Origin: Fodinibacter sp038258215
GTDB taxonomy: Bacteria; Actinomycetota; Actinomycetes; Actinomycetales; Dermatophilaceae
Assembly (NCBI GenBank): GCA_038258215.1
Contig: JBBSQC010000004.1
Location: forward strand, 74,993 to 138,992
Direction of reading: 5' to 3'
DNA length: 64,000 bases
Shown here piece after piece: positions 48,770 to 56,973 of the stretch. A program made the position numbers and the translations under genes. Below the pieces are notes generated by a model that searched no databases, had not been told where the DNA came from, and saw nothing but the letters and a program-made list of their open reading frames with translations. Numbering within the stretch: position 1 is the stretch's first letter; each line of letters begins with the position of its first letter.

Positions 48770-49388
48770 GGAGCAGGCCGGTCCCCAGACCCACCATCAT
48801 CAGCCCCCCGACTCCGCCGACCCGCTCCATCCGCTGCGGCGAGGACGCGAACCAGTCCCTCGCCCGGCTCGCGACCAGCGCCACCGTGCCGTCCATGAGC
48901 AGGGCCAGCACCGCGAAGATCGACCCGAGCGCGAGGAGCTGGAGGAGCACCGGCGAGGTCGACACGACGAACTGCGGCAGCAGGGCCGCGAAGAACACCA
49001 CCGTCTTGGGGTTCGTCACACCGACGACGTACCCCGCCCGCACGGCGTGCAGCCGCGGCACGACCACCAGCATCCCGCCGTCGAAGGCCTCCGCGAGAGC
49101 CCGCCGGTTGCGGATCGCCTGCACCCCGAGCCAGACCAGGTAGCCCGCACCGACGAGCTTGAGCAGCGTGTATGCCGTGGCGCTCGCGGCGATGAGGGGG
49201 CCCAGTCCGACGGCCAGGGCGCAGATCTGGGTGAGGATGCCGAGCGCGTTTCCGACCACGGTGAGCAGGGCCTCCCGGCGCCCCGAGGACAGCGCGCGAC
49301 CGATGGTGAACAGCAGGCTCGGTCCCGGGATCGCGATGATGACTGCGGACGCGGCGGCGAACGCGAGGAGGAGTGACGTCGACGGCAT
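48750..49388 (-). CDS. LysE/RhtB family exporter
   Basis: 212 residues, six helices. Family motifs: IIAIPGPSLLFTIGRALSSG near the N-terminus, ALGILTQICALAVGLG, GAGYLVWLGVQAIR and VVGVTNPKTVVFFAALLPQF. Exports amino acids or similar small molecules. ATG 49388. The stop overlaps the end of the opposite-strand DUF4328 gene, leaving no room for a separate terminator. Confidence 0.92.
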   Translation of the reverse strand: MPSTSLLLAFAAASAVIIAIPGPSLLFTIGRALSSGRREALLTVVGNALGILTQICALAVGLGPLIAASATAYTLLKLVGAGYLVWLGVQAIRNRRALAEAFDGGMLVVVPRLHAVRAGYVVGVTNPKTVVFFAALLPQFVVSTSPVLLQLLALGSIFAVLALLMDGTVALVASRARDWFASSPQRMERVGGVGGLMMVGLGTGLLLTGRSD

Positions 49389-49393
49389 ACCGA

Positions 49394-50734
49394 TCAGTGT
49401 GTCGCCGGAGTGGCGCCCGCCGCACCGGAGCTGTCGCTGGCGGCATCCCGTCTCGCGTCCAGGCGCTGCATGACGGGGGTGGCGAGCACCCCGTGCACGA
49501 CGACGGAGAGGGCGATGGTGAACCCCACGGTCGACCACAGCCACCGCTCCTCGGTGAACGGGGTGACGCCGGCGGCGTACGCGAGGTAGTAGATCGAGCC
49601 GACCCCCCGGACCCCGAAGAAGGCGACGACCAGCCGCTCGCGGTGGTTCAGACCGGCGTCCCCCACCTCGGTGCGGTGCCCGAGGAAGGCGAGGTAGCCC
49701 GCGACCGGTCGCACGACGAACACCAGGGCCACCCCGACGCTCACCCCTCGCCAGTCGAGGTTGGCCAGGAGCCCGTTGGTGATCGCGAACCCGAGACCGA
49801 GGAGCAGCACGAGGGTGAGCAGGAGCTCGAGGCGCTCGATGACGTCGTGCATGTGCACCTGGTAGGCGTGGTTGCGCTCGGCCGAGCGGATCACGAGGGC
49901 GCCCACGAACACCGCGAGGAACCCGTAGCCCCCAGCCAGCTCGGCGGCACCGTAGGAGAACAGCAGCGCGGCGATCGCCACCAGCGGTTCTCCCACCTCG
50001 GCGAGCCGCAGGGACCGCCGGGGGCCGCGGAAGGCGAGCTGCGACATGCCCCACCCGCAGGCCGCGCCCACCGCGACCCCGACGACCACCTTCCCGAAGA
50101 GCTCCCACGCCATCCACCGCAGCCCCCAGTCCGAGACGGGCCCCACGCTGGCGAGGAAGATCGCGGCGTACACGAACGGAAAGGCGAGCCCGTCGTTGAG
50201 CCCGGCCTCGCTGGTCAGCGCGAAGCGCACCTCGTCGGTCTCGTCGATCTCGTCCAGGGTGTCCTCGTCCTCGAGTGTCGGCCCCCCGACCTGCACGTCC
50301 GAGGCGAGGACCGGGTCGGTCGGGGCGAGCACCGCGCCGAGCAGCACGGCGGCGGGCAACGCCACACCGAGCGGCCCCCAGGCGAGCAGCGCGATCCCAC
50401 CGATGGTCAGGGGCATGGCGATGCCGAGGAGTCGCCACGTCGGGGACCACGTCGACCAGGAGGCGCCGACCCGCCAGCGCAGCGGCCGGTCGATGGCCAG
50501 CCCGACACCCATCAGGGCCACGAGCACCGTCGCCTCGGCCAGGTGCTCGATGACGGTGCGCGAGGCCACCGGGTCGAGCATCAGGGCCTGCGTGCCGGGC
50601 AGGAACCCGAACGCCATCCCGGTGCCCACCAGCACGATCGGCGCGGACAGCGCATAGCGGTGGAGCGCGCTCGGCAGCACGGAGGCCAGCAGGAGAGCAG
50701 CACCGAGCAGGAGGTAGACCAGCTCGGGCCTCAC
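49394..50734 (-). CDS. CPA1-type Na+(K+)/H+ antiporter
   Basis: 446 residues, about twelve helices. The ion-binding region has LLGAVLAPTDPVLASDVQVG and the essential ND pair in TSEAGLNDGLAFPFVY; GFLAVFVGALVIRSAERN and FFGVRGVGSIYYLAY follow. Exchanges Na+ or K+ for H+. GTG 50734 overlaps the DinB stop (GTGA), so it is coupled to that gene. The LysE gene follows five bases after its stop. Confidence 0.92.
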   Translation of the reverse strand: MRPELVYLLLGAALLLASVLPSALHRYALSAPIVLVGTGMAFGFLPGTQALMLDPVASRTVIEHLAEATVLVALMGVGLAIDRPLRWRVGASWSTWSPTWRLLGIAMPLTIGGIALLAWGPLGVALPAAVLLGAVLAPTDPVLASDVQVGGPTLEDEDTLDEIDETDEVRFALTSEAGLNDGLAFPFVYAAIFLASVGPVSDWGLRWMAWELFGKVVVGVAVGAACGWGMSQLAFRGPRRSLRLAEVGEPLVAIAALLFSYGAAELAGGYGFLAVFVGALVIRSAERNHAYQVHMHDVIERLELLLTLVLLLGLGFAITNGLLANLDWRGVSVGVALVFVVRPVAGYLAFLGHRTEVGDAGLNHRERLVVAFFGVRGVGSIYYLAYAAGVTPFTEERWLWSTVGFTIALSVVVHGVLATPVMQRLDARRDAASDSSGAAGATPATH

Positions 50735-51294
50735 GGCACCTCGAGCCCGACGTCGACGAGGTGGTGGGCCAGGTCGTGGAGGCAGTAGCGACCGAGGGAG
50801 AGCACCGTGAACTCCGAGCCGCCGGACCGCGCGCCGGTGAGACCCCACTGCTCACCCGAGACCCCGACAAACGCAGCGGACAGCTCAGCAGCGGACGCGG
50901 CGATGACATCGGCCACCTCGGACGTGTCCTGCTCCTCGTAGCGATCCTCGGTCGCTGCCCGGTCCTGGTCCCAGTTCGCGAAGGAGGGGTGGCCGCCCGC
51001 CAGCATCGCCCGCACCCGCTCGGTGAAGATCGTGCACACGTCCCTGACGTGACAGCCGTACTCCAGCGGCGACCAGGTGACCGGGTCGGGTCGCTGCCGC
51101 ACGTCGGGGCGGCCCAGCACCGCTGCCCAGGGACCCGTGTATGCCGTGATGCGCGCGGCGATCTCGGCCGCGGGGATCACGCCCGCGGCGAGGCCGCACT
51201 CGGGGCAGGTCTGGTCGAGGGTCCACGTCCAGTCCTTCTCGTCGGGCACGATCTGCCGGCCTTTCTTGGTCACCACCTCGCTCGCCTGATCCAT
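50731..51294 (-). CDS. DinB-superfamily protein with N-terminal CxxC segment
   Basis: 187 residues. An N-terminal part with TLDQTCPECGLAAGVIP is followed by a DinB-like four-helix bundle: WSPLEYGCHVRDVCTIFTER (metal His) and GRYCLHDLAHHLVDVG (second His set). Members act as thiol-dependent, metal-binding enzymes. ATG 51294 is the family start. Translationally coupled to the downstream antiporter. Confidence 0.85.
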   Translation of the reverse strand: MDQASEVVTKKGRQIVPDEKDWTWTLDQTCPECGLAAGVIPAAEIAARITAYTGPWAAVLGRPDVRQRPDPVTWSPLEYGCHVRDVCTIFTERVRAMLAGGHPSFANWDQDRAATEDRYEEQDTSEVADVIAASAAELSAAFVGVSGEQWGLTGARSGGSEFTVLSLGRYCLHDLAHHLVDVGLEVP

Positions 51295-51337
51295 GTCCGA
51301 AGAATACGGCGATCGCGCCGGGGGTCCTGACGTCATG

Positions 51338-51343
51338 TACCTT
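51338..51343 (+). promoter_or_regulatory. Candidate -10 for leaderless diacylglycerol kinase transcript
   Basis: TACCTT is seven bases before the GTG at 51351, with no Shine-Dalgarno. Confidence 0.3.
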
Positions 51344-51350
51344 CCACACT

Positions 51351-52469
51351 GTGTGGGAGCAGTGGTTGACGTGGCTGGGGATCGCCGTCGCCGTCCTCTT
51401 CGCCGGCGTGGGACTCGCCCTGGTGCTCTCCTCACGGACGACGGGGCGGCACGCGCCGGCGGCGAGGCGACCGGCTCGGGACACGTTCCGCGGCGATGGC
51501 TCCGATCCGGCCCCCCGCCAGCGGCTCGCCGTCGTGCTCAACCCGACCAAGGTCGTCGGTGACACCCTGCACGCGACCGTGCGGCGGGTCTGTGCGGACA
51601 ACGGGTGGGACGAGCCGCTTTTCCTCGAGACCGAGGAGCACGACACCGGCTTCGGCCAGGCGCGCACGGCCCTGCGGGAGAAGGTCGACGTGGTCTGCGC
51701 GTTCGGTGGCGACGGCACGGTGCGCGCGGTCGCCCAGGAGATGGTGGGCTCGGGGGTGCCCATGGGGCTGCTCCCCGGCGGCACCGGCAACCTGCTCGCC
51801 CGCAACCTCGAGATGGTCACCGACGACCTCGCGCGAGCCGTCGAGATCGCCGTGTCCGGCCGCAACCGGCACATCGACGTCGGCTGGCTGACCCTCGACC
51901 CCAGCGAGGCCCACCTCGAGGAGCACGTGGGCGAGGGGGCCTCCCTCGGCCGGCGACGGCACGCCTTCCTCGTCATGGCGGGGCTCGGGCTGGACGCCGC
52001 GATCATGGAGGCCACCTCGGAGCGGCTGAAGTCGCGGATCGGCTGGACGGCCTACATCCCTGCCGGGCTGAAGAACCTTCTCGTGAGGCGGTTCCGGGCC
52101 CGGGTCGGCATCGACGGTGGCGAGGACATCGACTACCGGGCGCGCACGATCCTCATCGGCAACTGCGGCAGGCTCACCGGCGGCATCAACCTCATGCCCG
52201 ACGCCGAGCCCGACGACGGCACCCTCGACGTCGTCGTCATCGCGCCGCGGGGCATGCTCGCCTGGGTCGGGGTGGCGGCGCGGGTGCTGACCAAGAGCGA
52301 CCGCTCCACCTCCACGCTGGACCGCTACCGCTGCCAGTCGGCGCGCGTGGAGGTCGACCACCCGCAACAGATCGAGCTCGATGGCGACATCGTCGGCGAG
52401 GCCAGCCACATCGAGGTCGAGGTGCAGCCCAAGGCTCTCATCGTGCGGGTCACCCAGTCCCGAGCCTGA
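51351..52469 (+). CDS. Diacylglycerol/lipid kinase family protein
   Basis: 372 residues. A single N-terminal helix (WLGIAVAVLFAGVGLALVL) anchors a DagK-type kinase: AVVLNPTKVVGDTL, VVCAFGGDGTVRAVAQEM (nucleotide-binding GGDGT), LLPGGTGNLLARNL and VMAGLGLDAAIM, with EPDDGTLDVVVI in the C-terminal domain. Phosphorylates diacylglycerol or a related lipid at the membrane. GTG 51351 fits a leaderless transcript. Confidence 0.93.
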   Translation: MWEQWLTWLGIAVAVLFAGVGLALVLSSRTTGRHAPAARRPARDTFRGDGSDPAPRQRLAVVLNPTKVVGDTLHATVRRVCADNGWDEPLFLETEEHDTGFGQARTALREKVDVVCAFGGDGTVRAVAQEMVGSGVPMGLLPGGTGNLLARNLEMVTDDLARAVEIAVSGRNRHIDVGWLTLDPSEAHLEEHVGEGASLGRRRHAFLVMAGLGLDAAIMEATSERLKSRIGWTAYIPAGLKNLLVRRFRARVGIDGGEDIDYRARTILIGNCGRLTGGINLMPDAEPDDGTLDVVVIAPRGMLAWVGVAARVLTKSDRSTSTLDRYRCQSARVEVDHPQQIELDGDIVGEASHIEVEVQPKALIVRVTQSRA

Positions 52470-52478
52470 CCCTCGCCG

Positions 52479-53909
52479 CTAGGCCTTCTTCTCGCGCCAC
52501 TGACGCTCGAAGGGCAGCCGCCAGGTGAACGGCGCGATGAGCTGGTGGATCTGGTTGGGGCCCCAGGTGCCCTGGGTGTAGGGCCGCACGATGGGCGGGT
52601 TGTCGAGCAGCGGCTGGCTGATCTCCCAGAGCCGCTCGATGCCGCTCGCCGAGGTGAAGAGGGTGCGGTCGCCACGGGCCGCGTCGTAGATGAGCCGCTC
52701 GTAGGCCTCGAGGACCGCACCGGCCCAGCTCGTCTCCTGCATGGCGAACTGCATCGACAGCTTGTCGAGTCGGAAGCCCGGCCCGGGTCGCTTGCCGTAG
52801 AACGACAGTGACATCTTCGAGCGGTCGGCGAGGTCGAAGGTCAGGTGGTCAGGCCCCTGGTCCCCGATGCCTGAGCCCGCCGGGAACATCGACTGCGGGG
52901 GCTCCTTGAAGGCGATCGAGATGATGCGCGCGCCCTCGGCCATCCGCTTGCCGGTGCGCAGGTAGAACGGGACACCGGCCCAGCGCCAGTTGTCGATGTA
53001 GCACTTCAGGGCGACGAACGTCTCGGTCTCGGAGTCGTGGGCGACACCGGGCTCCTCGTGGTAGCCGATGTACTGGCCTCGCACGACGTCCTTGGGGTTG
53101 ATCGGCTGCATGGAGCGGAAGACCTTGTTCTTCTCCCGGCTGATTGCCATCGGCTCCAGGGCGGTCGGCGGCTCCATCGCGGTGAAGGCGAGGATCTGGA
53201 ACAGGTGGGTCACGACCATGTCGCGGTAGGCCCCGGTCGTCTCGTAGAAGTCGGCCCGCGAGGTCAGACCGAGGGTCTCGGGCACGTCGATCTCGATGTG
53301 GGAGATGTTGTTCCGGTGCCAGATCGGCTCGAACAGTCCGTTGGCGAACCGGAAGGCGAGGATGTTCTGCGCCGGCTCCTTGCCGAGGAAGTGGTCGATC
53401 CGGAAGATCTGCTCCTCGTCGAACACCTCGTGGAGCTGGGCGTTGAGGGCGACGGCGGAGGGATAGTCGGTGCCGAAGGGCTTCTCCATCACCACCCGGC
53501 TGCGCGCCACGAGGTCGGCCTCAGCGATGGTGTTCACCGCCGAGAGTGCGGCCTTGGGCGGGATGGAGAGGTAGTGCAGGCGCTGGTTGACGTCGCCGGG
53601 CAGCTGGTCCTCGGCGCGCTTGACGGCCTCCTTCAGCTTGCGTGGGCCGGCGGAGAGCGGCACGAAGTCAAGGCGTTGGGCGAACTCCTTCCAGTCGGCG
53701 TCGTCCAGCTCGCGGGTGCTGTGCTCGCGGATGGCGACCAGGGCCTGGTCGCGGAAGTCGTCGGCGCTCATCTTGTCGAGCGAGGTGCCCACCACCCGCA
53801 GGTCGTCCACCAGCCCGGACTGGAAGAGGTGGAGCAGGCCGGGGATGAGCTTGCGCTTGGCAAGGTCTCCGGTGGCTCCGAACAGGACGACTGTGGTGGG
53901 CGCGGTCAT
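52479..53909 (-). CDS. zwf: Glucose-6-phosphate 1-dehydrogenase
   Basis: 476 residues. NADP fold VVLFGATGDLAKRKLIPGL, MEKPFGTDYPSA, the substrate/catalytic motif RIDHFLGKEPAQNILAFRF, and RTGKRMAEGARIISI. First step of the oxidative pentose phosphate pathway. ATG 53909 opens the conserved part; the longer upstream frame is unsupported. It stands apart from opcA, tal or gnd, which usually accompany zwf in actinobacteria. The 178 bases before it hold no other feature I can name. Confidence 0.96.
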   Translation of the reverse strand: MTAPTTVVLFGATGDLAKRKLIPGLLHLFQSGLVDDLRVVGTSLDKMSADDFRDQALVAIREHSTRELDDADWKEFAQRLDFVPLSAGPRKLKEAVKRAEDQLPGDVNQRLHYLSIPPKAALSAVNTIAEADLVARSRVVMEKPFGTDYPSAVALNAQLHEVFDEEQIFRIDHFLGKEPAQNILAFRFANGLFEPIWHRNNISHIEIDVPETLGLTSRADFYETTGAYRDMVVTHLFQILAFTAMEPPTALEPMAISREKNKVFRSMQPINPKDVVRGQYIGYHEEPGVAHDSETETFVALKCYIDNWRWAGVPFYLRTGKRMAEGARIISIAFKEPPQSMFPAGSGIGDQGPDHLTFDLADRSKMSLSFYGKRPGPGFRLDKLSMQFAMQETSWAGAVLEAYERLIYDAARGDRTLFTSASGIERLWEISQPLLDNPPIVRPYTQGTWGPNQIHQLIAPFTWRLPFERQWREKKA

Positions 53910-54087
53910 GGCCCCAGCCTGTCGCCCCGGGGCCTCCACCGCCACCCCCACGGCATCCGACCCTGACCAACCCTCGACCGACCTCCCCGGCTTCGTCGGT
54001 CAGATTGCTGCCGACACGCGGCGAGCACGGCGTGTCACGACAGCTGGACGGAGGAAGCGGGGAGAGCTGGTCGCCACGGGGCGGCGG

Positions 54088-54846
54088 TCACCCGTCGGCG
54101 TACATCTGCGACCCGGGGGTGGTGAGCACCTCGCCGGTCTCGAGCCAGGTCTTCAGGCCCGAGAGGATCATCGGCCAGCCTCCGTAGAGGGTGGGTGGCG
54201 CGTCGTCTTGAAGCTGGTCGTGGGTGACGACGAGCCGGCAGGAGTCCCCGACGGGCTCGATCTCCCACGTGACCCGGGTGGTTCCCTGGGCCTCCTCTTC
54301 GTCCCCCCAGGTGGTGAGCATCGACTGCACCAGCCGCCGTGGCGGGTCGACGACGAGGTTCTCGCCATGGCTCAGCTCGCGCTCGGCGCGCGGGTGGGTC
54401 GTCGTGAACGTCGATCCCGGAGACCAGTCGGACCGGACCGAGGCCCCGAACTGGTACTTGGCCCGGGCGCTCGGATCGGTGATCGCGTGCCAGAGCTGCT
54501 CGGGCGTGGTGCGGATGTAGATCTCGAAAACCTTCTCCATGGTGGACTCCAACGTCGTCTTGAGGTCGGACAGACCAGCGGCCCAGCCCTCGGTGTACTG
54601 GGTGATCCACCGGTCGTGCAGGAGCCGGATCGGCACGACGTTGAGGTGGTGGTGCTTCTCGCGGCCCGACCGCCTGGCCACCACGAGGCCGGCCTGCTGG
54701 AGGATCCCGAGGTGCTTGGCCACCGCGACCCTGGTCATGTCACGGCCCCTGGTGAGCGCGGCGAGGGTCTGGCCGTCCTCGGCGAGGAGGGCATCGAGGA
54801 GGGCGCGCCGCGTGGGGTCGGCCAGGGCCCGGAACACGGGGTCCAC
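54088..54846 (-). CDS. ArsR-family repressor fused to SRPBCC/AHSA1 domain
   Basis: 252 residues. Residues 1-100 are an ArsR winged helix (VFRALADPTRRALLDALL, TLAALTRGRDMTRVAVAKHL, LVVARRSGREKHHHLN). From residue 115 an AHSA1-type SRPBCC ligand domain starts at MEKVFEIYIRTTPEQLWHAI and continues with WEIEPVGDSCRLVVTHDQL. The junction Met could once have been a separate start. GTG 54846 is chosen for its GAGAGG at good spacing; GTG 54873 is an alternative. Last gene of a VOC-DUF1905-ArsR operon that it probably represses. Confidence 0.88.
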   Translation of the reverse strand: MDPVFRALADPTRRALLDALLAEDGQTLAALTRGRDMTRVAVAKHLGILQQAGLVVARRSGREKHHHLNVVPIRLLHDRWITQYTEGWAAGLSDLKTTLESTMEKVFEIYIRTTPEQLWHAITDPSARAKYQFGASVRSDWSPGSTFTTTHPRAERELSHGENLVVDPPRRLVQSMLTTWGDEEEAQGTTRVTWEIEPVGDSCRLVVTHDQLQDDAPPTLYGGWPMILSGLKTWLETGEVLTTPGSQMYADG

Positions 54847-54870
54847 GGTGGTCCTCTCGAAGGCTGGGGG

Positions 54871-54911
54871 CACTCAGGACACTCAGGACACTCGACGCTC
54901 GACGCTCGACG
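54871..54911. repeat. Short tandem repeats before the ArsR-SRPBCC gene
   Basis: CACTCAGGA twice, then CTCGACG three times, filling most of the 71-base gap between the DUF1905 stop and the ArsR start. Copy-number change here would alter spacing between coupled genes. Confidence 0.75.
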
Positions 54912-54917
54912 TTCTGC

Positions 54918-55196
54918 TCAGCTGCGGCGTTCGGTGAGGTGGATGGTCACGTCGTCGCCGGTGGCCTTGCCGAGCTGCCGGCGCAGCGCCGCCCGGATCG
55001 CGAGCTTGTGCGTGCCATCCCCCAGAGCCATGAACGAGCCCTGGAACGGCAACCCGTCCACGGTCCCGGCGACCTTCACCAACCCCCGGGTGCCGAAGAA
55101 CTCGGCGGTCCAGTCGGTCACCACGTAGGTCCAGCCCCCCGGAGCCGCGCTGGTCTCCAGCTGCGCGGTGAAGGTGCGGTCCAGCGCTCCGCTCAT
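54918..55196 (-). CDS. DUF1905 domain protein
   Basis: 92 residues, a single DUF1905 barrel: FTAQLETSAAPGGWTYVV, then EFFGTRGLVKVAGTVDG, FQGSFMALGDGTHKLAI and VTIHLTERRS. Function unknown. ATG 55196 overlaps the VOC stop by four bases, so both are made together. A second, larger DUF1905 protein is at 15951. Confidence 0.88.
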   Translation of the reverse strand: MSGALDRTFTAQLETSAAPGGWTYVVTDWTAEFFGTRGLVKVAGTVDGLPFQGSFMALGDGTHKLAIRAALRRQLGKATGDDVTIHLTERRS

Positions 55197-55600
55197 CGCG
55201 AATCCTCGACGACGACGAAGCGGTTGCCGTCCGGGTCCTCGAAGGTGAACATCGGGGGCACGCCGTCCCAGCGCAGGACATCTCCGACCGTGACGCCCTT
55301 GCCGCGCAGCGCCGTGTGCTCCTGGCCGGCGTCCGGCACGGTGAACCGGATGCCGGTGTCGACTCCCCGCCCACCGGCATCCCGCCCATCGGCATCCCGC
55401 CCGACCAGGGCCACCGTCACGGGCGCGTCGGGCGGGGCCACCTCGACCCAGCGCATGCTCGGGCCGGCCCATCCGTCGACGCGGACCTCGAACCCGAGGG
55501 TGCCGACGAAGAAGTCGAGCGCCGCGTCGTGGTCGGAGACGGGGATGGCGACGGTTCGGACGCCGCTGATGGAGGTCGCTGTGGTGTGCTGGGTGGTCAT
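55193..55600 (-). CDS. VOC family protein (bleomycin-resistance-like)
   Basis: 135 residues: VRTVAIPVSDHDAALDFFV, LGFEVRVDGWAGPSMRWVEV and the C-terminal MFTFEDPDGNRFVVVED. The middle has a short repeat of GRDADGRDAGGRG encoded by CGGCATCCCGCCC-type repeats. Unknown substrate. ATG 55600. First gene of the operon with DUF1905 and ArsR-SRPBCC, with a strong promoter and palindrome 50-80 bases upstream. Confidence 0.9.
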   Translation of the reverse strand: MTTQHTTATSISGVRTVAIPVSDHDAALDFFVGTLGFEVRVDGWAGPSMRWVEVAPPDAPVTVALVGRDADGRDAGGRGVDTGIRFTVPDAGQEHTALRGKGVTVGDVLRWDGVPPMFTFEDPDGNRFVVVEDSR

Positions 55601-55646
55601 GGCGGTCCGCCTCGTCGTCCTCGATCCACGCCCGGTCGCGTGCTGC

Positions 55647-55680
55647 TCCTACTATAGGAAACCGAATGGTGTCCTGTCCA
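55647..55680 (-). promoter_or_regulatory. Sigma-70-type promoter with embedded palindrome
   Basis: On the minus strand TGGACA (55680-55675) and TATAGT (55656-55651) are separated by 18 bases. Between and over them lie AGGAAACC-GAAT-GGTGTCCT (55656-55675, 7 of 8 paired) and TCCTA-CTA-TAGGA (55647-55659, perfect). This is a likely operator for the ArsR-SRPBCC protein encoded by the third gene of the operon. Confidence 0.65.
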
Positions 55681-55710
55681 GATGGCGGCTGGCGGCCGGA
55701 GTCAGTGCGG

Positions 55711-56973
55711 TCAGGCGAAGAGCTGGGTGCCCCAGTCACCGTCGGCGGTCAGCCCCGGAGGGCAGGCGAAGAGCGCGGACCCGGTGTGCTCGATGTACTC
55801 GTTGAGCGCGTCGGTGCGGGCCAGGGCCTGCTGCATCGGCACGAACTGGGCGTGGGCGTCGCGCACGAACGCGATGAAGAACAGCCCCGCGTCGAGGTGC
55901 CCATAGCCGTCGGTGCCGTCGGTGAAGTTGTAGCCCCGTCGCAGGATCCGGATGCCGCCGAGGTTGCTGTGGTGCGCCAGCCGCACGTGGGCCGTCTCGG
56001 GGATGCGCGGCCCCCCGTCCGCGCTGCGAGCGGCGAAGTCGGGCTCGTCGAACTCCTCGCGCTGGCCCAGCGGCGCCCCGACCTTCTTGTCCCGCCCGAT
56101 GGTCTGCTCCTGGTCCATCAGGGGGGAGCGGTCCCAGACCTCGATGTGCATCCGGATCCGTCGCGCCACGAGGTAGGAGCCGCCGGTCATCCACGACGTG
56201 CCGCCGGCGACGTCATCCGGGCCGACCCACACGTGCTCGTCCAGCGCCGCGACATCCTCCGCGTGGACGTTGGCCGTGCCGTCCTTGAAGCCGAACATGT
56301 TGCGCGGGGTCACCTGCGAGCGGGTCGTCGACGAGGTGCGCCCGAACCCGAGCTGGCTCCACCGCACGGCGACCACCCCGAAACCCATCCGCACGAGGTT
56401 GCGCACGGCGTGCACCGCGACCTGCGGGTCGTCGGCGCAGGCCTGGATGCAGAGGTCGCCGCCGGTCGTGGCCGGGTCGAGGTCGTCACCGGCGAATGCC
56501 GGGAGGTCCAGGAGTGCGTCGGGCCGGCGGTCGGCGAGACCGAACCGTCCGTCGAAGAGCGAGGGGCCGTAGCCGATGGTCACCGTGAGGTGGGAGGCCT
56601 CCAGGTCGAGGGCCTCACCGGTGTCCTGCGGGACGCCCCACGGGCCACCGCCGACCACACCGCCGGGGGCCGCCTCGGCGCCGTAGGTCATCCGCTCCGC
56701 GGCCCGGGTCCAGGCGGTCAGCAGGTCTCGCAGGGCACCGGGATCGTCGGTGATGACGTCCAGGGCGACGAAGTGCAGGCGGTCCTGGGCAGCAGTGACG
56801 ATGCCCGCTTGCCGCTCGCCGCGGAACGGCACCAGCCCCTCGGGAGAAGCGGGTTCGCCGGGTGCAGAGACCGCGGATGCCGGCCGCGCGGCATACGTCA
56901 GACCGGCGGCGGCGCCCGCGATGGCGGCCCCCGCACCGCTGGCGAGGACCGCGCGACGGGTCGAGGGCTCCAT
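55711..56973 (-). CDS. efeB: EfeB, Tat-exported Dyp-type heme peroxidase
   Basis: 420 residues. Twin-arginine signal STRRAVLASGAGAAIAGAA, then a Dyp fold with MFGFKDGTANVHAED (GFKDG with catalytic Asp), HVRLAHHSNLGG (proximal heme His) and GYNFTDGTDGYGHLDAGL. Part of the EfeUOB ferrous-iron uptake system, outside the cytoplasmic membrane. ATG 56973 shares one base with the efeO stop (TGATG). Confidence 0.95.
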   Translation of the reverse strand: MEPSTRRAVLASGAGAAIAGAAAGLTYAARPASAVSAPGEPASPEGLVPFRGERQAGIVTAAQDRLHFVALDVITDDPGALRDLLTAWTRAAERMTYGAEAAPGGVVGGGPWGVPQDTGEALDLEASHLTVTIGYGPSLFDGRFGLADRRPDALLDLPAFAGDDLDPATTGGDLCIQACADDPQVAVHAVRNLVRMGFGVVAVRWSQLGFGRTSSTTRSQVTPRNMFGFKDGTANVHAEDVAALDEHVWVGPDDVAGGTSWMTGGSYLVARRIRMHIEVWDRSPLMDQEQTIGRDKKVGAPLGQREEFDEPDFAARSADGGPRIPETAHVRLAHHSNLGGIRILRRGYNFTDGTDGYGHLDAGLFFIAFVRDAHAQFVPMQQALARTDALNEYIEHTGSALFACPPGLTADGDWGTQLFA

